Shown: piece by piece, positions 34,716 through 43,738 of the stretch
How positions within the stretch are numbered: position 1 is the stretch's first letter
How the letters are laid out: every line of letters begins with the position of its first letter
Source of the DNA: Lichenicola sp964236105
GTDB lineage: Bacteria > Pseudomonadota > Alphaproteobacteria > Acetobacterales > Acetobacteraceae
DNA length: 64,000 nt
Direction: 5' to 3'
NCBI GenBank assembly: GCA_964236105.1
Contig: CAXSBC010000003.1
Location: 186,001 to 250,000, forward strand
Made by a program: the position numbers and the translations under genes
The notes under the pieces: model-generated
Databases searched by the model: none
What the model was told of the DNA's origin: nothing
The model's input: the letters and a program-made list of their open reading frames with translations, nothing else

Positions 34716-35263
34716 GGCGCGCCGTCCAGGGACTGGCCGACCGTGCGGCCGACCGCGACCCCGATCGGCACCCGCGCGCGCAGATGCTGCGCATCGGCCC
34801 AGCCATAATGGAACAGCCGCTCGTCCTCGCCGTGCTGGAAATTGGCGAGCTCGTGCACCGCGTCCGACTGCAGGTGCGGCAGCGGCGCCACGATCGTCGC
34901 CTGCTGCTGCGCGGTCAGGGTGGGCGCATCCTGCCGGCTCGCCTGGAAGCTGTGCATCATCAGCACCATCAGCCAGATGGAGACGGCGATCGCAAGACCG
35001 AGCCCGATCGTCAGACCACCCATCAGGGCGGCGCTCATGTCCTCGGTCTCGAAGCCCTTCCTGACTGCCTGCGGGTTGGCCGGCACCGCCGGGAGGCCGC
35101 GTCCGGTCTCCTCGCCGAACGGGTCCGCGCCGACCTGCCTGCGCCGCCAGGCCGTGGCGCCGATCGCCGCCGCACCGGCTCCGGCGAGCGCGCCGGAAAA
35201 CGCCAGCAGCAGCCCGGTGCGGCGCGATGTCGCCGGGGTCGGGGTCGGCTCAGACGCTGGCAT
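34712..35263 (-). CDS. uncharacterised membrane protein between actF and ctaC
   Basis: A 183-residue protein that I do not recognise. Two hydrophobic segments are visible, near residues 14-38 (GLLLAFSGALAGAGAAAIG) and 78-105 (GGLTIGLGLAIAVSIWLMVLMMH). A soluble C-terminal tail contains HELANFQHGEDERLFHYGW. There is no haem or metal motif. It starts 14 bases inside actF and overlaps ctaC by four bases, so it is made together with both complexes. A role as an accessory or linking subunit of the ActABCDEF-caa3 assembly is inferred from position only. Confidence 0.8.
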   Translation of the reverse strand: MPASEPTPTPATSRRTGLLLAFSGALAGAGAAAIGATAWRRRQVGADPFGEETGRGLPAVPANPQAVRKGFETEDMSAALMGGLTIGLGLAIAVSIWLMVLMMHSFQASRQDAPTLTAQQQATIVAPLPHLQSDAVHELANFQHGEDERLFHYGWADAQHLRARVPIGVAVGRTVGQSLDGAP

Positions 35264-36287
35264 GACGCGACCTCCGCAGGGCCGGCAGCCAGTCGCCGAG
35301 CCATGCTCCCAGTGCCACGGCGCCCAGCGCCGCCAGCGCCACGCCGTCGGCCGCCGTCACCGCAAGGTGGCTCCGGAAGGACGGGGTGACCAGCCAGAAG
35401 CTCTCGCCGAGCCGCACCAGCAGGATCAGTCCGGCGACCGCCGCGACCGGACGGGCTGACGCTGCCTGCCGACGCGGCAGCAGCGCCAGCGCCAGCACGA
35501 ACACCGCAGCCGCGGCCCATAGCCCGGCCGCGCCGAGCCCGCCGATCCGATGCAGATACCAGCTCGCCTGCTCGGGCTTGTTGGCCGACCAGATCACCAG
35601 GAACTGGCTGAAATGCAGGAACATCCAGGCGGCGAGCAGCCCCAGCATCGGCATCGCGAACGTTTCCGCGGCTGCGCTGCGTCGCGCGAGCAGGGCTGCC
35701 GCGGCGATCGCCGACAGCGCCTGGCCGATCAGCACCAGCGGTCCGAACGACGACGAGGCCAGGCCCGGCTCGACCGCCATCACCCAGTCCAGTGCCGCCA
35801 GCGTGCCGGTCACCAGCGTCAGCGCGAAGCACAGCCCGGCCCGCCCGCGTCGTCCGCCCGGCCGGGCGGGTGCCGCGAACAGCAGCGCGAGCCCGCTCCA
35901 GCACAGCAGGAACAGCACCAGCCGCAGGTCGAACGGCGCGCGCGCGAACCAGGCACGCCCGATCCCCTCGGCAGGCCAGGCCGCCGGATCGTAGAGCGAC
36001 GGCGAGAACAGCAGCACCGGCAGTCCGCCCAGTGCCGCCACCGGCAGCAGCGGCAGCAGCGCCCGGAGCGGCGGCAGCAGCTCGGCGATCCCCGGATGCT
36101 CCCGGGCGCCGATCGTCTCCAGGGCGCTGACCAGCAGCAGCGCGCCGACCGGGACCGACAGCACGAACAGCCACGCCGCCAGATAGGACGGCATCACCCG
36201 GATCCCGGCCGCCCCCAGCACGGCGAGCAGCACCAGCAGCAGCACGCCGCCGCCCAGCACCAGCATCGGCAGCCGACGCGGGCTCAT
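35250..36287 (-). CDS. actF: alternative complex III subunit ActF
   Basis: A 345-residue, about ten-helix membrane protein. The ActF-type signature is the DWVMAVEPGLASSSFGPLVLIGQ region near the middle (compare the D-W-x-M-S-L-E-P motif of the family), with MFLHFSQFLVIWSANKPEQ and WYLHRI later. ActF lies at the membrane base of alternative complex III beside ActC. Four-base overlap with actE. Confidence 0.86.
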   Translation of the reverse strand: MSPRRLPMLVLGGGVLLLVLLAVLGAAGIRVMPSYLAAWLFVLSVPVGALLLVSALETIGAREHPGIAELLPPLRALLPLLPVAALGGLPVLLFSPSLYDPAAWPAEGIGRAWFARAPFDLRLVLFLLCWSGLALLFAAPARPGGRRGRAGLCFALTLVTGTLAALDWVMAVEPGLASSSFGPLVLIGQALSAIAAAALLARRSAAAETFAMPMLGLLAAWMFLHFSQFLVIWSANKPEQASWYLHRIGGLGAAGLWAAAAVFVLALALLPRRQAASARPVAAVAGLILLVRLGESFWLVTPSFRSHLAVTAADGVALAALGAVALGAWLGDWLPALRRSRHASV

Positions 36288-36823
36288 GGCTTCACCTGGT
36301 CGAGAGCTGTGCGATCTTCCGGCGTGAGCGCCGCCACCGGCGTGCCCTGGCTGCGCTGCAGCGCGCGGATATAGGCGATCACCGCCCAGCGATCCGCCGA
36401 GGGAACCCGGTCGCCGTAGCTGTACATCACGCCGTAGCCGTTGGTGATGACGTCGTAGAAGTGCGCCGCCTTCGCCTGCCGCAGCCGGTCGGCGTTGAAG
36501 GAGGGCGGATGGGGAAAGCCGCGCTGCACGATCATGCCGTCGCCGTCGCCGGTGCGGCCGTGGCAGGGGGCGCAGAAGATGTCGTAGCGCTGCCCGCCGC
36601 GGGTCAGCAGCGCCGCCGTCACCGTCGCTGGCGGCGGCACGTCCGGATCGGTCTCCTGCACCGGCACGGCGCCGTCGGCCGGCTTGCGCATCGACTGCCC
36701 GTCGGGAAAGAACCGGCTGCGGTCCCAGGTGCTCGACTTGCCCTGGCTGTACATGTCGTGCCGCTTGCAGCCGGCGAGCGCCAGGGCGGCCACGCAGAGG
36801 AGGCCGAGTGCCGCCGGCCTCAT
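36284..36823 (-). CDS. actE: alternative complex III subunit ActE (monohaem cytochrome c lipoprotein)
   Basis: A 179-residue lipoprotein: signal with lipobox LALAGC (Cys near residue 19), then a cytochrome c domain with CAPCHGRTGDGDG and a likely distal Met in GVMYSYGDRV. It would pass electrons from ActA/ActB to the oxidase. The ATG is embedded in the ATGA overlap with the upstream actC-actD gene. Confidence 0.88.
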   Translation of the reverse strand: MRPAALGLLCVAALALAGCKRHDMYSQGKSSTWDRSRFFPDGQSMRKPADGAVPVQETDPDVPPPATVTAALLTRGGQRYDIFCAPCHGRTGDGDGMIVQRGFPHPPSFNADRLRQAKAAHFYDVITNGYGVMYSYGDRVPSADRWAVIAYIRALQRSQGTPVAALTPEDRTALDQVKP

Positions 36824-38799
36824 CGCGGCACCCGGTGCGTGACGAGCGGCCGGTCGGGGAGGGCCGCGATCGCCAGCTCGACGAAGGAGGGATCGAACGC
36901 GTCCGACTGCTTCTCGACCACCAGGAAATAGCGGTCGCGGGTGGCGCCGCCGATGCCGGGGATGTTGAAGGCCGGATGGTTGAGCCGGGGCAGCCGGTTC
37001 TGGAACAGGAGCGTCGCCACCGCGGCGACCGTGCCGGTCAGCGTCGCGAACGAGACCGTGGGCACCACGAAGGCCTGCCACGAGAAGCGCGGCCGGCCGC
37101 CGATGTTGAACACGTAGTCGAAGCCGCTGGCATACAGGCACATCCCCATCATCGCGCCAGCCCCCAGCAGCGCGCCGGCCAGTGCCGCCGTATGGATGAT
37201 CTGCCGCGGCAGCCGCAGCGCCAGGGCGGCACCCGGCAGCGGCAGCGGCGAATACAGCTCGATGCGCCCGAGCGATCGCGCCCGCAGCGACGCGGCGGCC
37301 CGGATCATCGCCGTCGCCTCGTCATATTCGGCAGCAACCCCCCAGATCGGCGCGTCCTTCGGCAGATCGAGCCGGTCAGACGATACCGGCGTGCGGGTGT
37401 TCTCCGCACCCGGATGCGTCAGCGCGCGCGTCTCGACCAGCGACAGCACCGGCAGCAGCCGCAAGCCCAGCAGCAGCAGGAACAGGAACAGGCCGCACGA
37501 GCCGAAGAAGGTGGCGAGCCCCCAGAGCGCGATGCGGTAGCCCTGGTCGGACGAGGGCAGGAAGTCGTGCTGCAGCGTGGCGACGATCACCGTGAAATGG
37601 TCGGCCCAGCCGCCGACGCAGACCAGCGCCCCGATGATCAGCAGCAGCGGCGGCGACAGCCGCGCGCCCCGCAGCCAGAACAGCTGCACCGGCACGATCG
37701 TGCAGGCGAGCATGGTCCAGAACGCCCACGCATGCGGCCCGTGCAGGCGCTGCCCGAGCGAGAACAGCTCGAAGCTGTCGCCGCTGACCAGCGTGCCGAA
37801 CTGCTCGACGGCCCGGCAGTACAGGTCGGCCAAGCCCAGCGCGAGCAGCAGCTGCGCCAGCCGGTCGAGATGCGCCTCGGTGATCAGGCTGGCGAGCGAG
37901 AAGGCGTAACGCAGCACCACGATCACCACCGCGGTGGCGGCGACCCCGGAAAACAGCGCGTCGACCATGAACGCCACCGGGAGCATCGTGTCGTGCCAGC
38001 CGGGCTCCAGCGAGCCCGCGAACATCACCGCAGCCCCGGTCTGCAGCGACACCACCACGATCAGCCCGAGCAGGCCGACCGCGCGCAGCGCCTGGCTCCA
38101 GCGCAGCCAGTGCGACGCCGTGCCGCGCCAGCCGAGCGAGGCGATGCCGTAGGCCTGGGCGACGCGCAGCGCGAAGCGGCTGCCGGTGCCGTCGCGCAGC
38201 CGGTCGACGGCGCGGTCGCGCAGGCTGGCGAGGTCGGGCAGCATGCCGACGTACCAGAAGCAGAGGCTGACCGTCAGGTAGCTGAGGATGTCGACCGCGT
38301 CCCAGTACAACGGACTGCGGAACTGCGGCCACAGCAGCAGCGTGTTCGGGTAGGGCAGGTTCCAGTAGAAGAACCAGGGCCTGCCGAGATGGATGATCGG
38401 GTAGATCGCCGCCGCCAGGGCCGCCAGCACCGCCACCGTCTCGCTGATCCGCCCGACAGCGCCCCGCCACTCCTGCCCGCCCAGCCGCAGCATGACCGAG
38501 ATCCCGAGCGCTCCGGTGGCGATGCCGATCCACCAGTCATAGCCCGCGATGTCGAGCGCCCAGGCGACCGGGACGTTGTTGCCCCAGATCCCGACGCCCT
38601 CGTAAAGCAGCCAGCCGATCGAGACGACCAGCACGCCGATCAGCCCCAGCGCTGCCAGCAGGGCCAGCCACCAGCGCAGCCCGACGCCGCCGAACGCAAC
38701 CTGCTCCACCTGCCGTCCGATGCTCTCGAACGTCTCGTTGGAGCGGATGAAGGGCGAGGTGGCCGCCTCCGGGCGGGCGTCGATGGCGCCGTCGCTCAT
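36820..38799 (-). CDS. actCD: fused ActC-ActD subunit of alternative complex III
   Basis: A 659-residue single frame. Residues about 1-470 are ActC, an NrfD/PsrC-type ten-helix quinol-binding protein (GWLLYEGVGIWGNN, YDWWIGIATGALGISV, HLGRPWFFYW, RSPLYWDAVDI). After a short linker (SSDRLDLPKDAP) the remaining ~180 residues are ActD/DUF3341: IWGVAAEYD at its start, two membrane helices, then RLNHPAFN and a DRYFLVVE tail. The two are normally separate adjacent genes. No in-frame stop, internal start or frameshift signal is seen at the junction. Four-base overlaps join it to actB and actE. Confidence 0.88.
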   Translation of the reverse strand: MSDGAIDARPEAATSPFIRSNETFESIGRQVEQVAFGGVGLRWWLALLAALGLIGVLVVSIGWLLYEGVGIWGNNVPVAWALDIAGYDWWIGIATGALGISVMLRLGGQEWRGAVGRISETVAVLAALAAAIYPIIHLGRPWFFYWNLPYPNTLLLWPQFRSPLYWDAVDILSYLTVSLCFWYVGMLPDLASLRDRAVDRLRDGTGSRFALRVAQAYGIASLGWRGTASHWLRWSQALRAVGLLGLIVVVSLQTGAAVMFAGSLEPGWHDTMLPVAFMVDALFSGVAATAVVIVVLRYAFSLASLITEAHLDRLAQLLLALGLADLYCRAVEQFGTLVSGDSFELFSLGQRLHGPHAWAFWTMLACTIVPVQLFWLRGARLSPPLLLIIGALVCVGGWADHFTVIVATLQHDFLPSSDQGYRIALWGLATFFGSCGLFLFLLLLGLRLLPVLSLVETRALTHPGAENTRTPVSSDRLDLPKDAPIWGVAAEYDEATAMIRAAASLRARSLGRIELYSPLPLPGAALALRLPRQIIHTAALAGALLGAGAMMGMCLYASGFDYVFNIGGRPRFSWQAFVVPTVSFATLTGTVAAVATLLFQNRLPRLNHPAFNIPGIGGATRDRYFLVVEKQSDAFDPSFVELAIAALPDRPLVTHRVPR

Positions 38800-41798
38800 G
38801 CGCCGCCCTCGTGCCCGCCCGGCAGCAGCCCGGCCAGATAGGTGGTGCGCGGCTTCACGCCGAGCTCGCCGAGCAGGGCGTAGTTGCGGCCGTCCTGGCG
38901 CTGCGCCGTGACCTCGGCGTGCGGATCGGCCAGGTTGCCGAAGCTGATCGCGCGGGTGGGGCAGGCGGTCTGGCAGGCGGTCTGCACCACCCCGTCGGCG
39001 ATCGGCTGCCCGTTCTTGTCGCTGTCGATGCGGGCGCCGGCGATGCGCTGCACGCAGTAGGTGCATTTCTCCATCACGCCGATGGCGCGCACCGTGACCT
39101 CGGGGTTGCGTCCGGCCTCCATCGAGGGCGAGGCGCCGGCGCTGTAGTCGAGATAGTTGAAGTGCCGCACCTTGTACGGGCAGTAGCCGGAGCAGGCGCG
39201 GGTGCCGACGCAGCGGTTATAGACCATCAGGTTCAGCCCCTCATGGTCGTGCAGCGTCGCCTCCACCGGGCAGCCCACCTCGCACGGCGCGTCCTCGCAA
39301 TGCATGCACGGCACCGGCTGGAACCGCGTGGCGGGCGCGTCGAGGCTGCCCTCGTAGTAGCGGTCGATGCGCAGCCAGTGCATCTCGCGCCCCTGCAGCA
39401 CCTGGTCCTTGCCGACCACGGCGATGTTGTTCTCCGACTGGCACGACACCACGCAGGCGTTGCAGCCGATGCAGCTGTCGAGGTCGATCACCATGCCCCA
39501 GGCGCGGCCGTCGCCCGGCGTCTCGACGCTGCTCTCGGCATACAGCGTCGGCGGGCGCGCCGAGGCCGCGTCGGGCTGCCGCTCGCCCGGCTTCTGCATC
39601 CGCACGAAATGATGCCCCTCCATGGAGGCATGATCCTGCGTGGTGGCGATCTCGGCGCGGCGGCCGGTCCCGCGCAGGGTCACGCCGTCCAGGCGCCACG
39701 GCGTCGCGTGCTGGCGGAGCGCGTAGGCGTCGTAGCCGAGGCCGGTCGACAGCGTGTCGGGCACCCGCCGCCCGTAGCCGAGCGTGACCGTCAGGCTGTT
39801 CTCGGCCTGGCCCGGCGTGATCCAGACCGGCGCGTCGATCCGGCGATCGCCGACTGCGAGCGTCACCACGTCGCCGTTGCGCAAGGCCTCGCGCTCCGCC
39901 AGGCGCGGCGAGATCGCGACCACGTTCTCCCAGACGATCTTGCTCAGCGGCTTGGGCAGCTCCTGCAGCCAGGCATTGTCGGCAACCGCCCCGTCGCGGA
40001 TCGACGGATCGGGTCGGAACAGCAGCTCGAGCTCCCCGCCCGCGTCGGACGCCGCGCCCGGCGTGCCGCCCGGTGCTGCCGGGGTCGTCGTGACCGGGAC
40101 CGGCGTGAACGCGCTGTTCTCGACGAAGCCGTGCTGCAGGGCGGCCCGCCAGCGCCGCTCGGCGTCCGGACCGCCGCCCCACGCTGCCGTCCAGTGCGCC
40201 CTGAGCAGCGACAGCGCGCTCTGCGGCTCGGGATCGGTCAGCAGCGACAGCATCTCCTGGCGGGAGCGTCCGTCATAGAACGGCGCGATCGTCGGCTGCA
40301 GCAGCGAGACGGTGCCGTCGAAGGCGCGCGCGTCGCCCCAGCCTTCCAGCGGGTGGATCAGCGGCAGGTGCCAGTCGGAAGCGTTGGCGGTCTCGTCGAC
40401 ATGCTGGCCGGCATGGATCTTCAGCGGCACCGCGCGCAGGGCGGCGGCGAAGCCGAGATCGGCCGGCGCGTCGTAGGCCGGGTTGCAGTCCAGCATCAGC
40501 AGCTGCTGCACCTCGCCCGCCTGCATCGCGGCGACCAGGGAGGCCAGGTCCTCGGTGGCGGCGAGCGGGCTCTCGGTCTGGAACACCGGTCCGCCCAGGT
40601 TGCCCAGCCGCGCATTGGCGCGATGCACCGCCGCCTGCACCTCGGCCGGCTGCGAGACGCCGACCAGCACGATGCCCCGGCCGCGCGCCTGCTCCAGCGC
40701 CGACACGGCCCGCTGCACCGACGGTGCGGCAGACCCGCTCCAGGCGCTGCCGGTGGCCAGGCAGTCGGCAAGCGCCACGATCTCCCGGCCCGACAGCGGC
40801 GTATGATAATCGGCCCGGGCGCCGGTCAGGCTGGGCGTCGGGCCGAAGCTGTGCAGCGTGAGCAGCGGACCGGTGGCGGCAGAGGCTCGTCGCGCCTCCG
40901 CCCAGTCGCGCGACGCGCCGACCTGCTGCGGTCCCGGATCGAGGAAATCGCCATCGAGCGCCACCACGACCTGCGCCTGGTCGAAGCGCCAGCGCGTCTC
41001 CAGGACCTGTCCGAACGCCTGCCGGCTGCCGTCGCGCGAGCCCGCCCGCGAGACCGGCTCGTGCCCGTGCCAGACCATCTTCGGAAACCCGGTGCGCATC
41101 GCCGCGATCTGCGCCGCAAGCGACGGCGAGGTGACCGGGCCGGTCAGCAGCCGCAGCCCCTCGCCCTGGCGCGCCCGCGCGGCAGCCATCGGCCCGAGCA
41201 TGGCGTCCCGGAGGCTGTCCCAGTCGGTAGCCCGGCCGAGCTGCAGCACCGCCTGCGACCGGAACGGGTCGTACAGTCCCAGGATCGAGGCCTGTCCCAG
41301 CACGTCGGTGCCGCCGCGGGTCCAGGGATGAGCCGTGTTGCTCTCGATCTTCATCGGCCGCCCGTTGCGGGTCACCACATGCACGCCGTTGGCGAAGCCG
41401 TCGGTCAGGGTGGCGGTGGCAAAGCGCAGCGCGGCACCCGGCAGCGCATGCGGCGGGTTGCGCACATACGGCACCTCCTCGGTGCGGCCGTCATCGTCAT
41501 CGTCGTCGCAGCCGGCGAGACCGGCCAGCGCCAGCGACGCCGCCATCACCCGGAAGAAGCGCCGCCGGTCGATGCCCGACCCCCGACCCGAGCCGGGGCC
41601 GGGAAGGTCGCCGATGGCCGGATATTCCGCCTTCAGGAAGCGCCGGAACGCCGGCGTGCCGGCGATGTCCTCCAGGCTGCGCCAGGCGTCGGGCCGGCCG
41701 TCGCGGCCGCGCCCCGCCAGGGCGGCGCGAAGGGTGCCGACATCGTCGGGATCGGCTGCTTCCATCGGAGGCTCCCCGGGCAGGCGGTCTGTCGTCAT
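38796..41798 (-). CDS. actB: alternative complex III iron-sulfur subunit ActB
   Basis: A 1000-residue protein. A twin-arginine signal (RRRFFRVMAAS) lies unusually far in, after about 70 residues, and is followed by a lipobox-like LAGLAGC. The large molybdopterin-family-like domain is, by family precedent, cofactor-free. A C-terminal ferredoxin-type domain follows with CIGCNACVVSC, CMHCEDAPCEVGCP, CVGTRACSGYCPY, CTYCVQRI and CQTACP, enough ligands for four clusters. It carries electrons from the quinol site to the cytochromes on the periplasmic side. The overlap with actA (ATGA) fixes the start at 41798. Confidence 0.92.
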   Translation of the reverse strand: MTTDRLPGEPPMEAADPDDVGTLRAALAGRGRDGRPDAWRSLEDIAGTPAFRRFLKAEYPAIGDLPGPGSGRGSGIDRRRFFRVMAASLALAGLAGCDDDDDDGRTEEVPYVRNPPHALPGAALRFATATLTDGFANGVHVVTRNGRPMKIESNTAHPWTRGGTDVLGQASILGLYDPFRSQAVLQLGRATDWDSLRDAMLGPMAAARARQGEGLRLLTGPVTSPSLAAQIAAMRTGFPKMVWHGHEPVSRAGSRDGSRQAFGQVLETRWRFDQAQVVVALDGDFLDPGPQQVGASRDWAEARRASAATGPLLTLHSFGPTPSLTGARADYHTPLSGREIVALADCLATGSAWSGSAAPSVQRAVSALEQARGRGIVLVGVSQPAEVQAAVHRANARLGNLGGPVFQTESPLAATEDLASLVAAMQAGEVQQLLMLDCNPAYDAPADLGFAAALRAVPLKIHAGQHVDETANASDWHLPLIHPLEGWGDARAFDGTVSLLQPTIAPFYDGRSRQEMLSLLTDPEPQSALSLLRAHWTAAWGGGPDAERRWRAALQHGFVENSAFTPVPVTTTPAAPGGTPGAASDAGGELELLFRPDPSIRDGAVADNAWLQELPKPLSKIVWENVVAISPRLAEREALRNGDVVTLAVGDRRIDAPVWITPGQAENSLTVTLGYGRRVPDTLSTGLGYDAYALRQHATPWRLDGVTLRGTGRRAEIATTQDHASMEGHHFVRMQKPGERQPDAASARPPTLYAESSVETPGDGRAWGMVIDLDSCIGCNACVVSCQSENNIAVVGKDQVLQGREMHWLRIDRYYEGSLDAPATRFQPVPCMHCEDAPCEVGCPVEATLHDHEGLNLMVYNRCVGTRACSGYCPYKVRHFNYLDYSAGASPSMEAGRNPEVTVRAIGVMEKCTYCVQRIAGARIDSDKNGQPIADGVVQTACQTACPTRAISFGNLADPHAEVTAQRQDGRNYALLGELGVKPRTTYLAGLLPGGHEGGA

Positions 41799-42454
41799 CG
41801 GTGGCAGATCGAGCAGTCGGTCAGCTGCGCTGCCGGCCGGATGTGGTTCTTCAGCACCAGCATGCGGCCGATCCTGTCCTGGTCGGCCGCCGGCTGCCAC
41901 TGCATGTTCCAGACCTGCGCCTCCGTGCGGATGAACCGTTCCGGATGACGATGACAGGTCAGGCAGAACTCCATCTTGAAGGCGTTCACCCGGTAGGTCA
42001 GCTGCATGGTGTTCATGGCACCATGACAGCTCGAGCAGCCGATGCCCTTGGTCACGTGGATCGAGTGGTTGTAGTAGACGTAGTCCGGCAGCCGGTTCAC
42101 CCGCGCCCAGTGCAGCGGCTGGTCCTTCTCCAGGCTGTCGCGCACCGGCGCCAGCATCTGCGAGCCGGTCCAGATCTGCGAGTGGCAGGTCATGCAGGTC
42201 CAGGTCGGCGGGATGCCGGCGGTGGCGGCGACCTCCACCGAGGTGTGGCAATAGCGGCAGTCGATGCCGAGCTCGCCCGAATGATGCTTATGGCTGAACG
42301 GCACCGGCTGCGCCGGCGCGATCCCCACACCATACAGGTAGTTCGAGCGCGACAGGCCTTCGGCCAGCACCACGCCGCCGCCGATCAGCACGACGAAGAC
42401 GAGCGCGGCCAGGCGGAGCAGCGCGTCGGCCCCCGGCGCGAACAGCTGGCGCAT
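41795..42454 (-). CDS. actA: alternative complex III pentahaem cytochrome ActA
   Basis: A 219-residue protein with an N-terminal membrane anchor (about residues 11-32) and five haem c sites: CRYCH, CMTCH, CSSCH, CLTCH and CSICH. Extra histidines (FSHKHH, YNHSIH) are probable distal ligands. It is the first gene of the ten-gene operon. The promoter should lie in the 329 bases upstream. Confidence 0.93.
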   Translation of the reverse strand: MRQLFAPGADALLRLAALVFVVLIGGGVVLAEGLSRSNYLYGVGIAPAQPVPFSHKHHSGELGIDCRYCHTSVEVAATAGIPPTWTCMTCHSQIWTGSQMLAPVRDSLEKDQPLHWARVNRLPDYVYYNHSIHVTKGIGCSSCHGAMNTMQLTYRVNAFKMEFCLTCHRHPERFIRTEAQVWNMQWQPAADQDRIGRMLVLKNHIRPAAQLTDCSICHR

Positions 42455-42783
42455 CGATCAGCCGCCGGCCGTCATGGAGGAGGCTCGCCGTCGCGGCGTC
42501 GAGGCCGCCGGGACGCCGCGCACGGACGCCCGCCCGACAGACGGCCGGACGATGTCCTCCAGGCCGACCGGCCTGCAGAGTCCGGCCCGCAGGCGGTCTA
42601 GCGTCGACATGCGGCGCGAGCAAAAGCCTGAAGCACGAGCCGACGCCTTTGCAGTTGCACCCGGACTTAGCTTACAGAAGCGGCCCGCCTGCGCCTACCC
42701 GGCGGCCAATAAATTAGGCGTCCGGCGCTCGCGGGCCTCCAGGCCCAGACGAGGCCGCCCGCACCCCCTGACCGGACGACGCC
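42455..42783. other. divergent intergenic region upstream of actA and the formamidase-like gene
   Basis: No supportable gene. It must hold the act-cta promoter on the minus strand and one for the plus-strand gene. AT-richer patches are at about 42670-42682 (CTTAGCTTACAGA) and 42707-42720 (AATAAATTAGG), but no confident -35/-10 pair or known operator was recognised. Confidence 0.4.
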
Positions 42784-43722
42784 ATGACCCTGCATCACCT
42801 CGATCCGGCGCCCGGCACCTGCCGCTGGGGTCTGTTCGATGCCGCCACGCCCCCGGTGCTGACCGTGCAGCCCGGCGACACGGTGACGATCGGCACGGTG
42901 TCGGGCGCCGCGTCCATGATGCCGCCGCCCGGAAGCGGCTTCACCGTCGATCCCAGGCTGCGGCGCATCCATGCCGAGCTGCCTCCCGGTCCCGGCCACA
43001 TCCTCACCGGCCCGGTTGCCATCGCCGGCGCCGAGCCCGGAGACATGCTGGAGGTCCGCATCGAGGCGATCGAGCTGACCCAGGACTGGGGCTATTGCGG
43101 CTTCCGTCCGCTGCGCGGCACCCTGCCGCGCGACTTCGACCGCCCCTATCTCGGCCATATCCCGATCGACCGCGACCGGCGCACCTGCCGCCTGTCCTAC
43201 GGGCCGGAGCTGGCGCTGGCGCCGTTCTTCGGCGTGATGGGCGTGGCGCCGCCGCCCGGCCTCGGCGCGATCAGCACGGTCGAGCCGCGCGAGCATGGCG
43301 GCAACCTGGACAACAAGGAGCTGGTGGCCGGCACCACCCTGTTCCTGCCGGTCTGGACCGACGGCGCGCTGTTCTCCATCGGCGACGGGCACGGCGTGCA
43401 GGGCGACGGCGAGGTCTGCATCAACGCGCTGGAGACCAACCTCGCGGGCCGCTTCACCTTCCTGCTGCACAAGGCCGCCGGCCTGCGCTACCCGCGCGCC
43501 GAGACGCCCACGCACTTCATCAGCATGGGCCTGCACGAGAGCCTCGACGAGGCGATGCGCACGGCGCTGCGCGAGATGATCGCCTTCATCTGCAGCCGGT
43601 CGGCGCTGTCGCGCGAGCAGGCCTACCAGTTCTGCTCGCTCGCGGTGGATTTCCGGGTGACGCAGACGGTGAACGGCGAGAAGGGCGTGCACGGCATGCT
43701 GCGTCGCGGCCTGCTGTTCTAG
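42784..43722 (+). CDS. acetamidase/formamidase family protein
   Basis: A 312-residue protein of the FmdA/AmdA family: HILTGPVAIAGAEPGDMLEVRI, GYCGFRPLRG, PFFGVMGVAPP, GGNLDNKELVAGTTLFLPVW, and GDGHGVQGDGEVC are all family stretches. It would hydrolyse short amides to ammonia and a carboxylate in the cytoplasm. The gene is convergent with the alpha/beta hydrolase gene (16 bases between stops). No amide transporter is adjacent. Confidence 0.88.
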   Translation: MTLHHLDPAPGTCRWGLFDAATPPVLTVQPGDTVTIGTVSGAASMMPPPGSGFTVDPRLRRIHAELPPGPGHILTGPVAIAGAEPGDMLEVRIEAIELTQDWGYCGFRPLRGTLPRDFDRPYLGHIPIDRDRRTCRLSYGPELALAPFFGVMGVAPPPGLGAISTVEPREHGGNLDNKELVAGTTLFLPVWTDGALFSIGDGHGVQGDGEVCINALETNLAGRFTFLLHKAAGLRYPRAETPTHFISMGLHESLDEAMRTALREMIAFICSRSALSREQAYQFCSLAVDFRVTQTVNGEKGVHGMLRRGLLF

Positions 43723-43738
43723 CCAGGCGGCGACGCGG

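Noticed and set aside
38811..41948. Very long open frame opposite actB (over 1000 codons)
   Set aside because: Its translation is an Arg/Gln/His/Ala-rich string without family marks, and the other strand encodes ActB with clear Fe-S motifs. Long antisense frames are expected at this GC content.
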